NCBI GenBank assembly: GCA_023433985.1
Contig: JAEYTN010000025.1
Coordinates: 1 to 9,197 of the forward strand
DNA from: Pseudomonadota bacterium
Lineage (GTDB): Bacteria > Pseudomonadota > Alphaproteobacteria > Rhizobiales > Devosiaceae
Direction of reading: 5' to 3'
DNA length: 9,197 nt
Positions 6,148-9,197 of the stretch are shown one piece after another. Every line of letters starts with the position of its first letter. The stretch's first letter is position 1. Made by a program: the position numbers and the translations under genes. The notes beneath the pieces are model-generated. The model did no database searches. It had not been told where the DNA came from and saw only the letters and a program-made list of their open reading frames with translations.

Positions 6148-7941
6148 ATGACGCATGTATTTGGACCTTTCGAGCTCGACGAGCCGGCGCGCACTCTCTC
6201 CCTGCGCGGCGAGCCGCAGCCGATTCAGCCGCGCGTCTTCGAACTCCTCGCCTACCTGGTCGGCAATGCCGGCCGCGTCGTCCCCAAGGACGAGCTGATG
6301 GACGTGCTCTGGCCCAATGTCATCGTCACCGAGTCCTCGCTGCAGCGGGCCGCCAGCCTGGCCCGCCGCGCCCTCGCAGCCGGTGGCCTCGGCGATGCCA
6401 TCCGCAACATCGCCCGCTACGGCTACCGCTTCGCCATCGACGATCCCGCGCTCGGCCGCCTCGCCCCCCGCGACTCCACCACCGCCGGCCCCCTCGCCCT
6501 TGCCCGCGAAGCCGCCGTGGCCCGCGCCTGGGAGGCGGCCGACCGCCACTTCGCCGACGCTGCCCGCATCGCCCCGCTTGCCGCCGACGACCTCGAGCTC
6601 TGGGCCCTCGTCGTCGAATGCTGCGGCCGGCCCGTCGATGCCATCCCCACGCTCATCCGCACCGTCGAGGCGCATCTGGGCGCCGGGTTCCGGGATCGCG
6701 CCGCCCACGCTGCCGTCACCCTCGCCAAGGTGGAGCTCGAACGCGGCGCACCGGCCGCCGCGCAGGGCTGGATCGAGCGCGCCGAGTCCATTCTCCTCGC
6801 CGCCGGCACGGCCTCGACCCGCGCCTATCTGCTCTGGATGAAGTCGCGGCTCGCCACCTTCATCGGCCACCCCGAGGATGCGCTCTCCCTCGCCACCGAG
6901 GCCACCGGCCTTGCCGAACAGGCCGGCGACAATGGCCTCCGGGCCCTGACCCTCGTCTACGAGGGCTTCTACCACCTGTCGCTCGGCCATGTCGGCGAAG
7001 GTACACGGCTGCAGAACCATGCCGCCGCAATCGCGCTCTCGAGCCAGGTCGATCCGATCACCGGCAGCCTCGTCTACTGCAACATCCTGTGGAGCTGTCG
7101 CACTTTCGCCGATTGGGAACGCGCCATCCAATGGTCGGACGGCTTCGAGTCCTGGTGCGACGCCAGCTTCACCGAGCACCCCGGCTCCTGCGACCTGCAC
7201 CGCGCCGAAATCCTGGGTGTCCGCGGCACCATCACCGAGGCCTTCGAGCGGATCAGCGCCGCCCTGCCCCGACTCGTGGCCGAGGAAACCTGGGCGCTCG
7301 GCGACGGCTACCGCGTCCGCGGCGACCTCGCTGCCATGCTCGGCGACTTCAAGGCAGCCGAAACCGACTACGCCATGGCCTACGCCGTCGGCTGGGACGC
7401 CGAGCCCGGCCACGCCATGCTGCTGTTCGAGCAGGGCCAGCCCGACGCGGCGCTCGCCGCGCTCGACCGTGCGCTGGTCGGCCGCAGCTGGTGGCACCTG
7501 CAGCGCCGCGGCATGCTGCTCGCCCACGCCGCCCGCATCGCCGCCCTTGCCGGCTATGCCGCCCGCGCCGAAGCCCATATCGCCGAACTCGAAGCCGGCG
7601 ATGATCGCTGGCAGCAGCCTGCCGTCCGCGCTCTCGTCGCCGAAACGCGCGCCGCCCTCCTGCTCTCGTCCGATCCGCAGGCGACAGGGCTGCGGCAGCT
7701 CGCTCGCCAGCTCTGGACCAGCGCCCGCCTCGATTACCATGCCACCCGCGTTCGCCTCGACCTTGCCGCGGACGCCATTGTGGAGGGCGACACGGCCGGG
7801 GCCGAAGCAGAACTGAGCGCCGCCGAATGGACCGCCCGCCGCATCGGCTCGCCCCGCCTCCTCGCCGCAGCCGCTAGCCTCCGCCAGCGCCTGACACCGC
7901 TTGAATCCTGGCCCCGTCCGCGAATGGTAAGCCAGAGATAA
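6148..7941 (+). CDS. OmpR/CadC-type winged-helix regulator with TPR-like C-terminal region
   Basis: A 597-residue probable transcription factor. Residues 4-97 are a winged-helix DNA-binding domain of the OmpR/PhoB C-terminal type: FGPFELDEPARTLSLRGE, then QPRVFELLAYLVGNAGRVV, the positioning segment KDELMDVLWPNVIVTESSLQ, and the closing hairpin IARYGYRFAI (88-97). There is no receiver domain and no membrane helix, so it is not a standard two-component or CadC membrane sensor. From about 110 to the end the protein is Ala-rich helix pairs of TPR type (for example ALARAEAAVARAWEAADRHF-like segments near 112-130 and repeats around 250-300), likely a ligand- or partner-binding scaffold. Start is ATG 6148 with GGGAG 5-6 nt upstream; the frame is open to 6034 but that part lacks protein-like sequence. 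It is transcribed away from the fucosyltransferase gene. Target genes and signal are unknown. Confidence 0.82.
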   Translation: MTHVFGPFELDEPARTLSLRGEPQPIQPRVFELLAYLVGNAGRVVPKDELMDVLWPNVIVTESSLQRAASLARRALAAGGLGDAIRNIARYGYRFAIDDPALGRLAPRDSTTAGPLALAREAAVARAWEAADRHFADAARIAPLAADDLELWALVVECCGRPVDAIPTLIRTVEAHLGAGFRDRAAHAAVTLAKVELERGAPAAAQGWIERAESILLAAGTASTRAYLLWMKSRLATFIGHPEDALSLATEATGLAEQAGDNGLRALTLVYEGFYHLSLGHVGEGTRLQNHAAAIALSSQVDPITGSLVYCNILWSCRTFADWERAIQWSDGFESWCDASFTEHPGSCDLHRAEILGVRGTITEAFERISAALPRLVAEETWALGDGYRVRGDLAAMLGDFKAAETDYAMAYAVGWDAEPGHAMLLFEQGQPDAALAALDRALVGRSWWHLQRRGMLLAHAARIAALAGYAARAEAHIAELEAGDDRWQQPAVRALVAETRAALLLSSDPQATGLRQLARQLWTSARLDYHATRVRLDLAADAIVEGDTAGAEAELSAAEWTARRIGSPRLLAAAASLRQRLTPLESWPRPRMVSQR

Positions 7942-7991
7942 GCCCGCGGTAAGGACCTCCCGCCAGGCTCCACGTATCAAGCTCCCACACC

Positions 7992-8038
7992 GGCCGACCC
8001 GGCAGCCCCTCGTGCAGGAGGCGCTGTCCGGGGCGGCC
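7992..8038 (+). promoter_or_regulatory. Long imperfect hairpin upstream of the secreted protein gene
   Basis: Two arms, 7992-8011 and 8018-8038, can form 18 base pairs around the loop GTGCAG (8012-8017). The outer pairs are GGCCG with CGGCC, then CCCGG with CCGGG, CAGC with GCTG, and CCTC with GAGG at the tip. Only an A-G mismatch, a bulged T (8027) and a C-C mismatch interrupt it. It begins 50 nt after the regulator stop and ends 11 nt before the Shine-Dalgarno site of the next gene. No T tract follows, so it is either a terminator of unusual kind or a 5' leader structure. Pairing was done by eye. Confidence 0.5.
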
Positions 8039-8061
8039 ATCACCCGTACAGGAGCATACCG

Positions 8062-8583
8062 ATGAATATCCGCACGACCTTCGCCACTGCCCTCCTACTC
8101 GCCGCCACCGCCTCCGCGGCACCGGCCTTCGCGCACGGCGACGGGGCCCACGGCCTCGCGGCCACGAACCCGCTCGCCGACAAGGTACGCGAGGTCAACG
8201 CCCGCTTCGCCGACGTGGCCGCGGCCACCGCCGAGGGCTACGCCCCGATCCCCTGCGTGTCCGGCATCGATGGCGGCGCCATGGGCATCCACTACGTCAA
8301 CGGCAAGCTGATCGAAGACGGCGAGATCGATATCTCCAAGCCCGAGGCCGTCATGTACGAACCGCAGGCCGATGGCACCATGCAGCTGATCGCGGTCGAG
8401 TACATCACCACGAAGGGCCCGGCCAACCTCGATGGCCACCTCTTCGCCTTCACCAACGCGCCCAACCGCTACGGCCTGCCGCCCTTCTACGAGCTGCATG
8501 TCTGGGCCTGGCGCGACAACCCCAGCGGCACCTTCGCCGACATGAACCCTACAGTCTCCTGCGACGCCGCAACGGCGCAGTGA
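8062..8583 (+). CDS. Secreted conserved protein of unknown function
   Basis: A 173-residue exported protein. The first 24 residues are a clear Sec signal peptide: MNIRTT, hydrophobic FATALLLAATASAA, then AFA before H25. The mature part starts HGDGAHG and carries conserved-looking blocks: PIPCVSG (62-68), GGAMGIHYVN (71-80), ISKPEAVMYEPQADG (91-105), LIAVEYI (109-115), YGLPPFYELHVWAW (137-150) and NPSGTFADMNPTVSC (153-167). I recognise this pattern from uncharacterised proteins of actinobacteria and proteobacteria that have no function I can name. Two Cys (65, 167) could form a disulfide in the periplasm. The His residues at 25, 30, 77, 126 and 146 make metal binding possible but unproven. Start is ATG with AGGAG 7 nt upstream. 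It is preceded by a strong hairpin and followed by another, so it is probably its own transcript. Confidence 0.8.
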   Translation: MNIRTTFATALLLAATASAAPAFAHGDGAHGLAATNPLADKVREVNARFADVAAATAEGYAPIPCVSGIDGGAMGIHYVNGKLIEDGEIDISKPEAVMYEPQADGTMQLIAVEYITTKGPANLDGHLFAFTNAPNRYGLPPFYELHVWAWRDNPSGTFADMNPTVSCDAATAQ

Positions 8584-8655
8584 CCGCCGACCCGGGCATC
8601 GGCGGCGCGAAGGGACGCCACGCTCTCGTGCCGCCGCCACCTCATACATCGATCG

Positions 8656-8679
8656 GATGACGCCGGCAGCGGCGTCATC
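8656..8679 (+). terminator. Perfect 10-bp hairpin, possible terminator
   Basis: GATGACGCCG (8656-8665) and CGGCGTCATC (8670-8679) are perfect inverted copies around the 4-nt loop GCAG. It lies 73 nt after the secreted protein's stop and 56 nt before the next ATG. No run of T follows, so it lacks the usual tail of an intrinsic terminator. It may still stop transcription, protect the 3' end of the upstream mRNA, or act in the leader of the next gene. Confidence 0.45.
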
Positions 8680-8734
8680 TGGCATCACCTCTCGATCAAC
8701 CCGCGGGGGCGCGCATGATCAAGGAATAGACCCG

Positions 8735-9049
8735 ATGACTTACACCCTGAGCGAAACCCGCAACCTGCCGGCCGGCCTGGGCCTCACCGGCGAGCCCATC
8801 CGCCCGCGCCGGACCCCGCGGGCCTGGTTCGATCGCTTCGTCACCCGCCTGCAGGTGCGCTACGCCCTGTGGTCGGTGCGCGCCGACCTCGCGACCGTCC
8901 CCACCTTCGTGCTCGCCGACATTGGCATCGCCTCCGACGACGTCGACGAGGCCATTCGGCGCGCATCGCTGCTGATAATCCGCCGTGCCATCCGGGTGAA
9001 GCTGGATCGAGCCAGGGGCGGGAAAGGCGGCCGGCGATGGACGCCCTGA
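8735..9049 (+). CDS. DUF1127-like small protein
   Basis: A 104-residue basic protein. Residues about 30-75 (WFDRFVTRLQ ... LATVPTFVLADIGIASDDV) recall DUF1127 (YjiS-like) proteins, in which two short helices are joined by a segment such as L-x-D-I-G-I/L. In alphaproteobacteria, short DUF1127 proteins are linked to RNA turnover, stress and phosphate or carbon responses. This one is longer than the usual 45-70 residue form, with a Pro/Arg-rich N-terminal extension and a basic Arg/Lys-rich C-terminus (84-101) that could bind RNA. No signal peptide or membrane helix is seen. Start is ATG 8735 with AAGGA 9 nt upstream; the frame is open to 8657, but that would include the hairpin. The 3' end overlaps the next start by 13 nt, so the two are probably co-translated. 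Family assignment is moderate. Confidence 0.6.
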   Translation: MTYTLSETRNLPAGLGLTGEPIRPRRTPRAWFDRFVTRLQVRYALWSVRADLATVPTFVLADIGIASDDVDEAIRRASLLIIRRAIRVKLDRARGGKGGRRWTP

Positions 9050-9197
9050 TCAACGCGGCCAACATCCTCTACGTGCTGGCATACTTCACGACGGATCTGC
9101 TGCGGCTGCGCCTCATGACCCTGGTGGCGGCGGCGTGCCTTGCCGCCTATTTCGCGAGCCGGCCCGATCCGCTCTGGACCGTCGTGGCGTGGAATCT
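9037..9197 (+). CDS. Small membrane protein, 3' end outside window
   Basis: Only the first 53 residues are visible. They begin MDALINAANILYVLAYFTTDLL-like (1-22), giving one hydrophobic helix that ends near an Arg-Leu-Arg turn, then a second helix LMTLVAAACLAAYFA (26-40) and SRPDPLWTVVAWN at the edge. The pattern of an N-terminal helix, a short R-L-R-L connection and a second helix followed by a W-x-x-x-x-W-N end recalls membrane proteins with a Popeye-like or YgjV-like start, some of which carry a cyclic-nucleotide-binding domain further on; this cannot be tested here. The ATG lies 13 nt inside the DUF1127-like gene, with a purine-rich GGAAAGGCGG just upstream, so coupling is likely. The gene is real with good probability; its function is not known. 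Confidence 0.65.
   Translation, partial: MDALINAANILYVLAYFTTDLLRLRLMTLVAAACLAAYFASRPDPLWTVVAWN

Noticed and set aside
6073..8043. Long open frame of 656 codons on the minus strand opposite the regulator
   Set aside because: Gly/Ala/Glu-rich low-complexity translation without any domain; it is the mirror of a plus-strand gene with C-rich third codon positions, which removes stops from the opposite strand. The plus frame has clear winged-helix motifs.
1..9197. tRNA, rRNA, CRISPR array, transposon or insertion sequence
   Set aside because: I looked for clover-leaf arms, regularly spaced repeats, transposase or integrase motifs and terminal inverted repeats and saw none.

Overview
The window is very GC-rich with a strong preference for C at third codon positions. 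Its gene complement (PqqD-like protein, HprK-related kinase, DUF1127-like small protein, OmpR/CadC-type regulator with TPRs) suggests an alphaproteobacterium, perhaps of the Hyphomicrobiales. That placement is inference; no rRNA or other taxonomic marker is present. All identifications come from reading the proteins and recalling families, with no database search.

Left block (1-5008, plus strand). Six tightly packed genes look like one operon that begins upstream of the window: a Mnn1-like mannosyltransferase (5' end missing), a GT4 glycosyltransferase, a PqqD-like peptide chaperone, an HprK-related kinase, a 61-residue peptide with a twin-arginine-type signal, and a GT2 glycosyltransferase with a TPR tail. 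Most junctions overlap (8 nt, 4 nt, then 52 nt). The peptide gene alone has a longer leader (56 nt), which contains a hairpin. A PqqD-like protein, a kinase and a short peptide among glycosyltransferases suggest a peptide-modification system. The working hypothesis is that the PqqD-like protein presents the small peptide, the kinase and perhaps a glycosyltransferase modify its Ser/Asn-rich end, and the peptide is exported. This is the most interesting part of the window and is unproven.

Middle (4974-5954, minus strand). A GT10 alpha-1,3-fucosyltransferase-like gene converges on the GT2 gene and overlaps its 3' end by 35 bp. With four glycosyltransferases in 6 kb, this may equally be a surface glycan locus in which the PqqD/kinase pair serves an unknown purpose.

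Right block (5955-9197, plus strand). A soluble OmpR/CadC-type winged-helix regulator with a long TPR-like region has its own probable extended -10 promoter. It is followed by a secreted protein of a conserved uncharacterised family preceded by a long, strong hairpin, then a DUF1127-like small protein preceded by a perfect 10-bp hairpin, and finally the start of a small membrane protein cut by the window edge. This block shows no obvious functional link to the left block. No tRNA, rRNA, CRISPR array, transposase or insertion sequence was seen, and no gene-free stretch exceeds 300 bases.
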